Shown here: in pieces, positions 1 through 7,232 of the stretch
Position numbering within the stretch: position 1 is the stretch's first letter
Layout: each line of letters begins with the position of its first letter
From: Pirellulaceae bacterium
GTDB lineage: Bacteria > Planctomycetota > Planctomycetia > Pirellulales > Pirellulaceae
Assembly (NCBI GenBank): GCA_020846515.1
Contig: JADLDX010000963.1
Location: 1 to 13,644, forward strand
Reading direction: 5' to 3'
Length of the DNA stretch: 13,644 nucleotides
Translations under genes and position numbers: made by a program
The notes under the pieces: model-generated
Databases searched by the model: none
Seen by the model: the letters and a program-made list of their open reading frames with translations, nothing else
What the model was told of the DNA's origin: nothing

Positions 1-133
1 CAGAAAGTGTCTTGGACAAAGCAGGAAGCCTATTAGGTTAACGCGAGCGTGATCTCCGCGTAATGCCCGAGAACGGACCTTTTGGGCTGTTCTCATCGCG
101 CCAACAACCCCGCTTTGGGGCGTCGATCATAAC

Positions 134-166
134 ATGGGCCGAAAACCGTTGGGCTAACGCGTTAGA
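134..166 (+). repeat. Partial, diverged copy of the dispersed palindromic repeat
   Basis: The stretch GGGCCGAAAACCG followed by TGGGCTAACGCG matches the left half of the element at 7109-7184 (GGGCCGAAAACCG, then TGGGCTAGCGC), with one inserted T and a G-to-A change. The central TGATCA palindrome of the full element is absent. It is read as a decayed or truncated member of the same family. Confidence 0.55.
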
Positions 167-184
167 GTCAGTCATTTTTCTTTG

Positions 185-230
185 ATTTGTAGCGTAACGG
201 CGCAAGCATTTGTAGCGTAACGGCGCAAGC
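185..230 (+). repeat. Perfect tandem duplication of a 23-nt unit
   Basis: Two identical 23-nt copies lie head to tail at 185-207 and 208-230; the unit begins ATTTGTAGCGTAACGG and ends CGCAAGC. The second copy extends into CCGTACGG. The unit carries the motif pairing with 271-289, so this looks like a REP-like element in which one arm has been duplicated. Confidence 0.9.
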
Positions 231-289
231 CGTACGGTGAGTTTCCTAGCAAATCAACGTCGGTACCGGACGGCTTGCGCCGTTCCGCT
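214..289. repeat. Inverted repeat, REP-like hairpin (19-bp arms)
   Basis: Positions 214-232 and 271-289 are reverse complements over 19 nt with a single mismatch (A at 219 against C at 285). About 38 nt separate the arms. The left arm is inside the second copy of the tandem 23-mer. The RNA could form a long stem about 170 nt upstream of the response-regulator start. It is probably a mobile-type intergenic repeat rather than a dedicated regulatory structure. Confidence 0.75.
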
Positions 290-452
290 TCTAATCAGCC
301 GCTAGCCCGGCCAGCCCCTACCATGGAAATCACAAGATGGAAAATTTGTCAGCTTTCCCATGAGACTACCGGCACTTTGTAATGTATTGGGGGTTTGAAG
401 TTTCTTGTAGCTTTTGGTGGGCGCGAACCAGGTGCGGCAATTTGTCGGGACG

Positions 453-457
453 AAAGG
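453..457 (+). promoter_or_regulatory. Shine-Dalgarno site that decides the GTG start of the response regulator
   Basis: AAAGG at 453-457 lies 6 nt before GTG at 464. The frame is open back to a TTG at 395, but the GTG start gives MRVLVIEDD, the typical first strand and acidic pair of a receiver domain. The 23 extra residues from 395 have no counterpart in the family. Confidence 0.65.
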
Positions 458-463
458 CAATTT

Positions 464-1135
464 GTGCGAGTTCTAGTAATTGAAGACGATCCGGTGTTGG
501 GACGAGCCATTTCGCAGGGGCTAACCGATCAAGGCGATCGTTGTCAGTGGAGTGACAACGGCCTAAAGGGGCTAACTTTTGCCTCGCAAGAGCGGTTTGA
601 TGCCATAGTCTTGGATCTGATGCTGCCAGACATGGCTGGCTTGGATTTATTGAAGAAGTTGCGCAATGAGCAAAACGATGTGCCCGTCCTGATCCTGACG
701 GCCCTGGGGTCTATTGATGACCGCGTCACCGGTTTAAAGGCTGGGGCTGATGATTATCTGGTTAAACCCTTTGCTTTTGCGGAATTGTCGGCGAGATTGG
801 ACGCGATAGGACGCCGAGCCTCGCGCGGTACCGCCACGGCGCTGCGTGTGGGCAACCTGCATTTGGAATTGACCACGCGCCGCGTGGAACGCGAAGGCCG
901 CGATATCGAGCTGACCCCGACCGAATTCCGATTGCTGGAGTACTTGATGCGCAACAGCGATCAGGTGGTGACGCGCCGCATGCTCTGCGAACACCTGTGG
1001 GAAGCGGATTGGGAAGGCGTAACCAACGTCATCGAGGTGCATATCAACCGCCTGCGCAGTAAGATCAATAAGGGCGACGAGCCCCAAATGATCCATACAG
1101 TGCGAGGCAGCGGCTATGTTCTTCGCTCAACTTAA
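464..1135 (+). CDS. OmpR/PhoB-family response regulator
   Basis: A 223-residue transcriptional response regulator, the normal family length. An N-terminal receiver (about 1-115) shows the acidic pair D8/D9, phospho-acceptor D51 in the LDLMLPD motif, the switch Thr T79 and Lys K101 in the KPF motif. A C-terminal winged helix (about 127-221) has the LTPTEFRLLEYL start, the VTRRMLCEHLW segment and the NVIEVHINRLRSKI recognition helix, ending in TVRGSGYVL. I chose the GTG start at 464 over an upstream TTG at 395 because of the Shine-Dalgarno site and family fit. It is the first gene of a four-gene operon; its 3' end overlaps the histidine kinase by 20 nt, so the kinase is its likely partner. It presumably binds tandem direct repeats near its own or other promoters; the target is unknown. 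Identification as an OmpR-type regulator is secure, the stimulus is not. Confidence 0.95.
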   Translation: MRVLVIEDDPVLGRAISQGLTDQGDRCQWSDNGLKGLTFASQERFDAIVLDLMLPDMAGLDLLKKLRNEQNDVPVLILTALGSIDDRVTGLKAGADDYLVKPFAFAELSARLDAIGRRASRGTATALRVGNLHLELTTRRVEREGRDIELTPTEFRLLEYLMRNSDQVVTRRMLCEHLWEADWEGVTNVIEVHINRLRSKINKGDEPQMIHTVRGSGYVLRST

Positions 1136-2867
1136 GAGCGTTTTGAAATCACTTCGATTCCGTCTAATGATCTGGAACGCTGTGGTCATGTTGATTGCCT
1201 CGTTGGGCGTATTGTGGGGCCTGCGCGAAGGCGTACGTTATACGCTGCTGACGGAATTAGATGACGATCTGCAGGATGACTTCGGCGAAATATCGCTCGC
1301 CCTGGTCAACGTCTTCGAAGCAGACAGCCGTTTCTTGCATGCCGGTATGGATCGCAAAGCCCGTGGCCATAAACAACGGTCTTGGTTCTTGCAGATCGTC
1401 GACATGCGCCCACCAGAGGTTCGCGAGGAGCAACGTCTACGGGAAGAGCAGTGGCGACGCGAAGAACGCAATCGATTTCGGTCCGGTCGCCCTCGTCCCT
1501 TTCCTCCTCCGGAAATTCCGCCACCTGGCTCGATCAATGGCTCGCCCGCGCCTGTCGTACCTACTGAGGCGGAAATCGCCCGCAGTGATCTGGCGCAGAA
1601 TTTGCCAGCCTCAGCTTCAACCGCAGCCAGCAGTCCAGCCTCGGACCCTGGACCTGAATCAACCAAAACCGCCGACGATGGTCCGCGCATCATTTGGCAA
1701 ACCTTTAATGTGCCCGACTGGTCGATGCTCAAGGTGCCAGCAAACTTTGATAAGTTTGTATTGCCCGATGGAGTGGCAACAACCATTGACTACTATCGTA
1801 TTCTCGAACAGACCGTGCATAACGCACGTGGCGGTCCGGTTCGCGTTCGCATCGGCGCGTCGATTCGTTCGATTCAGCACTCGGCGGAAACGACCGATAA
1901 ACTGATGCTACTGAATATCTTGGTCGCGCTGGTCATCGCGCCGTTGGGTGGTTATTGGTTAGCCCTACGGGCCACGCGACCGCTGAGCGCCATGATCCGA
2001 ACCACCGATCGTTTGCGACCGCAGGAGATGAGCGAACGATTACCAATCACTCATACAGAAGACGAGATCGATCAACTCTCGCGAGCTTTCAATCGACTAC
2101 TCGATCGCATCGCCGAGTATCTAACCAAGCGTCAAGACTTGCTGGCCAATTCGGCCCATGAACTACGCACACCGCTGGCTGCCCTGCGAAGTACGGCGGA
2201 ACTGGCACTCAGTTCTGATCGTACGGTTGAAGAATATTGCGAATTATTGGAATCGATCGTCTCGGAGTGCGGGAACCTGGAGCAATTGGTCAATCAATTG
2301 TTGTTGCTATCCGAAACCGAATCAGCGCATTTCGACAGCCGCGGTGAAACGGTCGATTTCTCAACGATCACTGCCGAAGCCTGCGATATGTTCGGCGCGG
2401 TAGCCGAGAGTCGCGGCGTGACGCTAACGACCGATGTGGCCCCCGGAATTCTGGTCGATGGCAGTCGCTTGCACTTGCGACAATTGCTTAACAATTTGAT
2501 CGACAACGCTATCAAATTCATACCCGGCGATGGCCAGGTCAGCGTGCAGTTGGCCTCATTGCCCAGCGGTCAGTGTTTAACCGTGTGTGACACGGGCGTG
2601 GGTATAGCCTTGGAAGAACAAAAGCACCTGTTCGAGCGATTCTATCGCGGCGATAAAGCTCGACGTCGCAATACGCCCACCCGTGGCACCGGCTTGGGGT
2701 TAAGCATCTGTCGAGCCATCGCCGAAGCTCATGGTGGGACGATCTCGGTACAAAGTGAGCCGGGTGTCGGTACGCAAGTCTCGGTCATCCTACCGCAGCA
2801 TCGGGAAAGTAAACACGCACCAACCGCCCCGCCAGCCAACCCACTGACAAGCACGTCGACACGATGA
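1116..2867 (+). CDS. Membrane sensor histidine kinase with HAMP domain
   Basis: A 583-residue class-I histidine kinase. There is a first membrane helix at about 17-36, an extracytoplasmic sensor region at about 37-261, a second helix at about 262-284, a HAMP domain at about 285-337, a dimerisation/phospho-acceptor helix with H348 in SAHELRTPL, and an ATP-binding domain. The ATP domain shows the N box (LLNNLIDNAIKF, N464), G1 DTGVGI from 492, F box FERFYRGD and G2 GTGLGL from 524. The sensor region is unusual: residues about 101-190 are a charged Glu/Arg-rich stretch followed by a Pro/Ser/Ala-rich low-complexity insert (PRPFPPPEIPPPG, then PASASTAASSPASDPGP), which looks like an extended disordered linker. 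A further Pro/Thr/Ser-rich tail follows the kinase core. The start overlaps the response regulator by 20 nt and the stop overlaps the next ATG as ATGA. The partner is the upstream regulator; the ligand is unknown. Confidence 0.95.
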   Translation: MFFAQLKSVLKSLRFRLMIWNAVVMLIASLGVLWGLREGVRYTLLTELDDDLQDDFGEISLALVNVFEADSRFLHAGMDRKARGHKQRSWFLQIVDMRPPEVREEQRLREEQWRREERNRFRSGRPRPFPPPEIPPPGSINGSPAPVVPTEAEIARSDLAQNLPASASTAASSPASDPGPESTKTADDGPRIIWQTFNVPDWSMLKVPANFDKFVLPDGVATTIDYYRILEQTVHNARGGPVRVRIGASIRSIQHSAETTDKLMLLNILVALVIAPLGGYWLALRATRPLSAMIRTTDRLRPQEMSERLPITHTEDEIDQLSRAFNRLLDRIAEYLTKRQDLLANSAHELRTPLAALRSTAELALSSDRTVEEYCELLESIVSECGNLEQLVNQLLLLSETESAHFDSRGETVDFSTITAEACDMFGAVAESRGVTLTTDVAPGILVDGSRLHLRQLLNNLIDNAIKFIPGDGQVSVQLASLPSGQCLTVCDTGVGIALEEQKHLFERFYRGDKARRRNTPTRGTGLGLSICRAIAEAHGGTISVQSEPGVGTQVSVILPQHRESKHAPTAPPANPLTSTSTR

Positions 2868-4057
2868 ATAGATTCTGGCGAAGCTGGACAAAATCAGCAC
2901 CATCATCGGCGGCCGACTACGAGCAAGAGATTGCCAAGTTGCGGGAGAAAGCACCGATTCCAGCGCTGTGGTTGTTTGGAAAAACCGGCAGTGGCAAGAG
3001 CTCGATCGTACGTTACTTGACCGGCGCGGAAGCTGCCACCATCGGTGAAGGTTATCGACCTGAAACCAAAACGTCGCAACGATTTGACTTTCCTGATTCA
3101 ATCGAGCCCTTGTTCACATTCATCGACACGCGAGGCTTGGGCGAAGCGGCTTACGATCCACAATCCGACATCGACCAGTTCAGCAAGACATCGCAGTTGA
3201 TGATCGTAACGGTGCGAGTGACCGATCATGCACTGGACAGCATTTTGGTGCCGCTGCGTCGCATTCGACAGGCCAACCCGGAGCGACCAGTGCTGCTGGC
3301 ACTGACTTGCTTGCACATGGCGCCAGGAGCCGAAGACGTATCGAACACATCGACAAAACCTACGACCTCTGCGTCCGAGCAGAGCAGCGCTGCCCCTCCC
3401 GCGCCGGCTCTCCCAAATTTCTCACCCGAGTTAACCAAGCTGATCGCAACCAAGGTCCAGCAGTTTGCCAAGCTGCATGATGTTATGGTGCCGATTGATC
3501 TGACCCAGCCGGCCGATGGATTTGCCGATCCCAACTTCGGCGGTGAGCGACTCAAGCAAGCCATCCTCGCCTATTTACCACATGCCTATCGCCAAGCGCT
3601 GCTGGTCTTGAACGCTAATCAGGGCGGACAATCAGCGCGGCAGCGGCGGGCGCGTTGGCAAGTCCTGGCCTCCAGCGCCCTGGCGGGTACGGCCGGTGCC
3701 GTGCCGATTCCCTGGATCGATATCCCAGTCGTTATGGCCGTGCAAACCCACCTGGCGATGCGCATCGCCAAGATTTATGGACAAGAAATTAAGCCCGGCG
3801 ATTGGGCCATGCTCAGCAGCGCCACCGGTTCGCGCATCGCCATGCGGATGGCGATTACCGAGGCGCTGAAGTTCATACCCTTTGCAGGCATGGCCGCGGG
3901 GGCAGCCAGTTCGTTTGCCTTCACGTATGCCTTGGGCATGTCATGGGACTGGTACTTTGCCACCTTGCGCGGCGGCAACGTACCCAGCCCCGAACAACTC
4001 AAAGAGATCTTTCAAGCCGAACTGAAACGTGGCCGCCAACTCTGGAGCGCACCATGA
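2864..4057 (+). CDS. P-loop GTPase with hydrophobic DUF697/YcjF-like C-terminal half
   Basis: A 397-residue protein of the TRAFAC GTPase type. The G domain (about 33-240) has the Walker A/G1 GKTGSGKSS at 39-47, a possible G2 Thr in the ETKTSQRF segment (about 67-74) and G3 DTRG at 88-91. The usual G4 NKxD is replaced by TCLH at about 148-151, so guanine specificity is not certain. A Thr/Ser/Ala/Pro-rich linker (about 155-185) interrupts the G domain. The C-terminal half (about 265-360) has hydrophobic helices with the pattern ALAGTAGAVPIPWIDIPVV, like the DUF697 region of YcjF-type proteins, suggesting membrane association. There is no signal peptide. The start is the ATG of an ATGA overlap with the kinase stop, and the stop overlaps the next ATG in the same way. 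It probably acts with the following GTPase at the membrane; the process is unknown. Confidence 0.85.
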   Translation: MNRFWRSWTKSAPSSAADYEQEIAKLREKAPIPALWLFGKTGSGKSSIVRYLTGAEAATIGEGYRPETKTSQRFDFPDSIEPLFTFIDTRGLGEAAYDPQSDIDQFSKTSQLMIVTVRVTDHALDSILVPLRRIRQANPERPVLLALTCLHMAPGAEDVSNTSTKPTTSASEQSSAAPPAPALPNFSPELTKLIATKVQQFAKLHDVMVPIDLTQPADGFADPNFGGERLKQAILAYLPHAYRQALLVLNANQGGQSARQRRARWQVLASSALAGTAGAVPIPWIDIPVVMAVQTHLAMRIAKIYGQEIKPGDWAMLSSATGSRIAMRMAITEALKFIPFAGMAAGAASSFAFTYALGMSWDWYFATLRGGNVPSPEQLKEIFQAELKRGRQLWSAP

Positions 4058-5697
4058 AGCTCTGGCGGGCGCTGATCAGCAGGTTGGATCAGATGCCGAC
4101 ACGTCTACCAATACGTCTACCCTTGCGTTTGGTAGTGCTCATCACGTTGTGGGTTTTGCCATTGATCGTGTATGTGGGCGTTGGTCTGATCGCGATCTAT
4201 CAAGCCGGTTGGTTTAGCTTTATCGCCTGGTCACTGCCAGTGCTATGGTTGACCGCCTGGTTGATAAGCCGGTACTGGCCGCCACCCAAGCTGCAAAACA
4301 GTCGCCTGGTCGAACCCTTGACGCCGCTAGAGTTTTGGACCCCACAAGACGCGGCTGCTCTGCAAATCGTGGATCAGTTTCGTGCCTCGCTACCCGATAT
4401 CGATCGCCTGTCTATCGCTGATCCCAATCGTTACGTCAGCGACGCTCAAGCGCTCAGCCAACTACTTAGCCAGCACTATCATCCCCAAAGCTCCAATCAC
4501 GCTTACCGTCCGCTGACGATCGTGGAGCTACTCTCGGTGATTCACTTGTCGGTTGAAGATCTGGAAGTGTGGATGCTCGAGAGCGTACCGGGTAGTGACC
4601 TGGTGACCATCGGTCAGATGGAGCAGGTGCCGTCGTGGCTGCGAGCGGTTGATATCGGTCAGAGCGTGTTATTCGTGGCATCGTCGATCACCAATCCCTG
4701 GAAACTACTCGGGTATCCGCTATGGCGCAAGGCGGGTCGCGTGACCGTAGAGTTGCAAAACGAAGTCATCCGCGCGTTTTATCAACATTATCTGCGGCAG
4801 GTCAGCTTTTATCTGATCGAGATGTACAGTGGTCGCTTGCGCGGTGGCTCGAAACAATATCGCGAGCGTTTTGGCCGCCTAAGTAGTGCCGTGCATCAAT
4901 CCGGTGGTGATGCTCGATTGCTCCAGCAGTGTGAAGTGGCCGATACGGTCATCGCGGTCATGGGGCAAGTCAAGGCGGGCAAGAGCAGCCTGGTCAATGC
5001 CCTGATCAAGGACAACGTGGCCGTCACCAGCATGTTGCCAGAAACTCGCGAAGTAAAACGTTATGAGTTTCCGCTGCTCGAATCAGACTCGGTGCCGGCG
5101 CTCGCATCGCCAGAACGAGCTCATAAACTGACGCTGCTGGATACGCCAGGCTATAGTGAAGTCGACATTAGCCGACGTCAACAAAGCGAGATTAAGTCGG
5201 CGGTCGAATTGGCCGACATCGTGCTGCTGGTGTTGTCCGCGACGTCGCCTGCCAAGGAATCCGACGTCCAGATGCTTCATGAACTGCAAGCCCACTATCG
5301 CGGTCGCGTGCATCTGAAGCCTCCGCCGATCATCGCGGTGATCACGCACATTGACCAACTGCGACCGGTGCGTGAATGGACACCGCCGTATGATTGGCGA
5401 CAACCTGAATCAGCCAAGGAGCAATCGATCGCTGCCGCAGTGGCATACGCGCGCGAGTTGTTCGGTGAGGCAGTGGTCGGTTACGCCTGCGTGTACACCG
5501 GTGACGGCCATGCACCGGATACCAGCGTGGCGGATGAAGTCGTGCCTCAACTGCTGGCCCATTTAAACCAAGGGCACTCGGCCGCGGTGCTCAAAGCGTT
5601 CTATCGTCAAATGAGCCAACGTCGTTATCAGCAACTGGCCGCGCAATTAGCCGGCATGGTCAAGAGCCTGCTGAGCGCGTCGCCTGCTTCACGTTGA
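4054..5697 (+). CDS. Membrane-anchored GTPase (two N-terminal TM helices, C-terminal G domain)
   Basis: A 547-residue protein. Two hydrophobic helices at about 22-47 and 51-72 anchor it. A long middle region (about 80-295) of no recognised family follows, with the segment KAGRVTVELQNEVIRAFYQ near 226-244 preceding amphipathic helices. The GTPase domain is C-terminal: G1 GQVKAGKSS at 304-312, a possible G2 Thr near TSMLPETREV (325-334), G3 DTPG at 363-366 and a G4-like THID at 431-434. It resembles HSR1/Era-like membrane GTPases that some annotation calls dynamin-like, but I cannot place it closer. The frame is open upstream to 3802 inside the previous gene; I chose the ATG at 4054 because it forms an ATGA overlap with the previous stop and begins a typical Met-Lys/Arg-hydrophobic anchor. 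Its 3' end overlaps rarA tail to tail by 9 nt. It is the last gene of the operon. Confidence 0.85.
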   Translation: MKLWRALISRLDQMPTRLPIRLPLRLVVLITLWVLPLIVYVGVGLIAIYQAGWFSFIAWSLPVLWLTAWLISRYWPPPKLQNSRLVEPLTPLEFWTPQDAAALQIVDQFRASLPDIDRLSIADPNRYVSDAQALSQLLSQHYHPQSSNHAYRPLTIVELLSVIHLSVEDLEVWMLESVPGSDLVTIGQMEQVPSWLRAVDIGQSVLFVASSITNPWKLLGYPLWRKAGRVTVELQNEVIRAFYQHYLRQVSFYLIEMYSGRLRGGSKQYRERFGRLSSAVHQSGGDARLLQQCEVADTVIAVMGQVKAGKSSLVNALIKDNVAVTSMLPETREVKRYEFPLLESDSVPALASPERAHKLTLLDTPGYSEVDISRRQQSEIKSAVELADIVLLVLSATSPAKESDVQMLHELQAHYRGRVHLKPPPIIAVITHIDQLRPVREWTPPYDWRQPESAKEQSIAAAVAYARELFGEAVVGYACVYTGDGHAPDTSVADEVVPQLLAHLNQGHSAAVLKAFYRQMSQRRYQQLAAQLAGMVKSLLSASPASR

Positions 5698-7005
5698 AAG
5701 CTTGCGTAGCCGACGGATTTCTTCTAACCGGTCGACCATCTCGGCTTCCCAGCCACGCGGACTGGGTTGAAAGTAGGTGCGGTCAACGCCCAAGTAATCT
5801 TGATCGGCTACGGCATCGGGGGAGTTGTGCGAATAAACATAGCCTTCGCCATGCCCTAATTGTTGCGCGCCGGCATAGTGTTTGTCGCGCAAGTGAACAG
5901 GCACTGGAATCAACGCGCCTTCCTGCACGTCCTTGCGCGCAGCCCCGATGGCTGAGGTGGCCGAGTTACTCTTGAGCGCACACGACAAATAGATAACCGC
6001 TTGCGACAAAGTCAATTGACACTCGGGCAAGCCGACCAGTTCGCAGGCTTGAAACGCGGCCACCGCCAGTGGCAAGGCTTGCGGATCTGCATTGCCAACA
6101 TCTTCGCTGGCCAAAATCACCAGGCGTCGGCAGATGAATCGTACGTCTTCACCCGCTTCCAACATACGGGCCAGCCAATACAAGGCGGCATCGGGATCGC
6201 TGCCACGGATGCTCTTAATCAGCGCGCTGGAGATATCATAATGCTCATCCCCGGTGTGGTCATATTGGATCGTCTTCTGTTGCATCGAGTCGCGAATCAA
6301 GGCGGGCGTCAACGGTACGGGCCGTTGCGGACAGGAGAGCACGGCCACCTCCAGGGCTCCCAAAGCGCGACGTGCATCACCTTCGCTCAATCGCGCCAAT
6401 GTCTCCAGAGACTCAGCCCCGACCTCGACGGCCGTGGCCCCCAAGCCAAGTTGCCGGTCGGTCAGCGCGCGCTTTAGCAAACTGATCAAGTCTTCTTCAG
6501 TTAGCGGCTGTAATTGAAAAACCTGGCTCCGGCTGAGCAGCGCGCCATTGATAGCGAAAAACGGATTGCTGGTCGTCGCCCCAATTAATGAAACGATACC
6601 CGCTTCGACATCGGGCAGAAGAGCATCTTGTTGCGATCGATTAAAGCGATGAATCTCGTCGATGAACAACAAGGGTCGTGGTTGGCCCGTGGCGATTTCA
6701 TCGCGGGCCCAGGCCAATACTTCGCGCAGCTCCTTGACGCCGCTGGTCACGGCGCTGAGTTGTTTCAAGGTGCCACCGGTTTCGATGGCCAGTAAGTGGG
6801 CCAAGGTTGTCTTGCCGGTACCCGGCGGTCCATAGAGCAAGATGGAGCCCAAGCGACGGGCATCGATCAGTCGCCGGAGCAATTTTCCCGGACCGAGAAT
6901 GTGTTGCTGACCCACGAACTCGCTCAGTCGTCTAGGTCGCAGTCGTGCGGCCAACGGCTTGGTGCGATCGAAGTTCTGACTTTCAGATTCAGCAAACAGA
7001 TCCAT
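5689..7005 (-). CDS. rarA: Replication-associated recombination protein A (RarA/MgsA AAA+ ATPase)
   Basis: A 438-residue AAA+ ATPase, the normal RarA length. It acts in the cytoplasm at stalled replication forks and is related to the clamp-loader/RuvB clade. The N-terminus has the family lead-in PLAARLRPRRLSEFVGQQH (17-35). Walker A is GPPGTGKT at 59-66, Walker B is LLFIDEIH at 112-119 followed by RFNRSQQD, and sensor 1 lies in GATTSNP at about 142-148 (usually GATTENP). Sensor 2 is SEGDARRAL at 207-215. The C-terminal part contains the family's helical tetramerisation region (YDHTGDEHYDISSALIKSIRGSDPDAALYWL, split here only for description, and DKHYAGAQQLGHGEGY). It is a lone gene between the GTPase operon (convergent, 9-nt overlap) and the SDR operon, with repeats upstream of its ATG. 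No strong Shine-Dalgarno site is seen. The identification is secure. Confidence 0.96.
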   Translation of the reverse strand: MDLFAESESQNFDRTKPLAARLRPRRLSEFVGQQHILGPGKLLRRLIDARRLGSILLYGPPGTGKTTLAHLLAIETGGTLKQLSAVTSGVKELREVLAWARDEIATGQPRPLLFIDEIHRFNRSQQDALLPDVEAGIVSLIGATTSNPFFAINGALLSRSQVFQLQPLTEEDLISLLKRALTDRQLGLGATAVEVGAESLETLARLSEGDARRALGALEVAVLSCPQRPVPLTPALIRDSMQQKTIQYDHTGDEHYDISSALIKSIRGSDPDAALYWLARMLEAGEDVRFICRRLVILASEDVGNADPQALPLAVAAFQACELVGLPECQLTLSQAVIYLSCALKSNSATSAIGAARKDVQEGALIPVPVHLRDKHYAGAQQLGHGEGYVYSHNSPDAVADQDYLGVDRTYFQPSPRGWEAEMVDRLEEIRRLRKLST

Positions 7006-7019
7006 AAGTATTCATCTTT

Positions 7020-7097
7020 AAAGCCCGTAGACGAATCGCTCTGCGACTCGTCAAACCCAAAGCCTGTAGACGAATCGCTCCGCGACTCGTCAGAACT
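7020..7097. repeat. Two tandem 39-nt units, each a near-perfect hairpin
   Basis: Units at 7020-7058 and 7059-7097 both start AAAGCC and share GTAGACGAATCGCT and GCGACTCGTC. Inside each unit GACGAATCGC pairs with GCGACTCGTC around a 3-nt loop with one A-C mismatch. The units differ at a few positions, one of them in the loop (TCT versus TCC). They lie just upstream of the rarA ATG at 7005, so both would be in or near its leader. This is a REP-like family distinct from the other repeats in the window. Confidence 0.85.
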
Positions 7098-7108
7098 AAA
7101 GCGGCGTT

Positions 7109-7184
7109 GATTTTAATGTGGGCCGAAAACCGTGGGCTAGCGCCCTACGGCTGATCAGCCGCAAGCGCGCTAGCGTCCGGTTTA
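7109..7184. repeat. Palindromic dispersed repeat centred on TGATCA
   Basis: The element has nested dyad symmetry: outer arms near AACCG/CGGTT, then GCTAGCGC at 7136-7143 pairing with GCGCTAGC at 7167-7174, then a perfect 14-nt palindrome CGGCTGATCAGCCG at 7148-7161. Positions 7109-7160 match 13316-13367 in reverse complement over 52 nt with two mismatches, and a related sequence occurs at 13409-13457. It lies between rarA and the SDR gene and could fold in the transcripts of either. Confidence 0.9.
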
Positions 7185-7232
7185 GCCCGATTAAAGACCG
7201 ACGCCCCAGTTGCGTTCTCGGGTGATTAGTTA

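Larger units (their letters stand above)
1..463. other. Intergenic region upstream of the two-component/GTPase operon
   Basis: I find no supportable gene here. All three plus frames close within the first 52 bases (stops at 34-36, 50-52 and 39-41), so at most a dozen or so C-terminal residues of an upstream plus-strand gene could be present, and none is recognisable. A weak inverted repeat GAGAAC/GTTCTC (69-74 with 89-94) is visible. The rest holds a partial copy of a palindromic repeat (about 134-166), a tandem 23-nt repeat (185-230) and its inverted partner (271-289). The operon promoter should lie between about 290 and 450. TTGTCA at 346-351 and TGTAAT at 378-383 are 26 nt apart, too far for a normal sigma-70 pair, so I do not call a promoter. 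Confidence 0.6.

Noticed and set aside
1..41. C-terminal end of an upstream plus-strand gene
   Set aside because: All three frames stop within 52 nt, too little sequence to tell a coding frame from chance.
323..382. 19-codon open frame upstream of the response regulator, possible leader peptide
   Set aside because: No ribosome site before the ATG, no run of regulatory codons and no attenuator hairpin after it.
395..463. TTG start adding 23 residues to the response regulator
   Set aside because: The added residues do not resemble a receiver domain, and the GTG at 464 has a well-spaced ribosome site and the family's typical first residues.
1238..1786. Long antisense frame over the kinase sensor region
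   Set aside because: It is a shadow of the low-complexity Arg/Pro/Ser coding stretch; no domain or ribosome site, and composition is Arg/Ser-rich as expected of an antisense frame.
3802..4053. Upstream extension of the second GTPase frame by 84 residues
   Set aside because: It lies wholly inside the first GTPase gene, has no membrane or GTPase features, and the ATG at 4054 gives the ATGA overlap and a proper N-terminal anchor.
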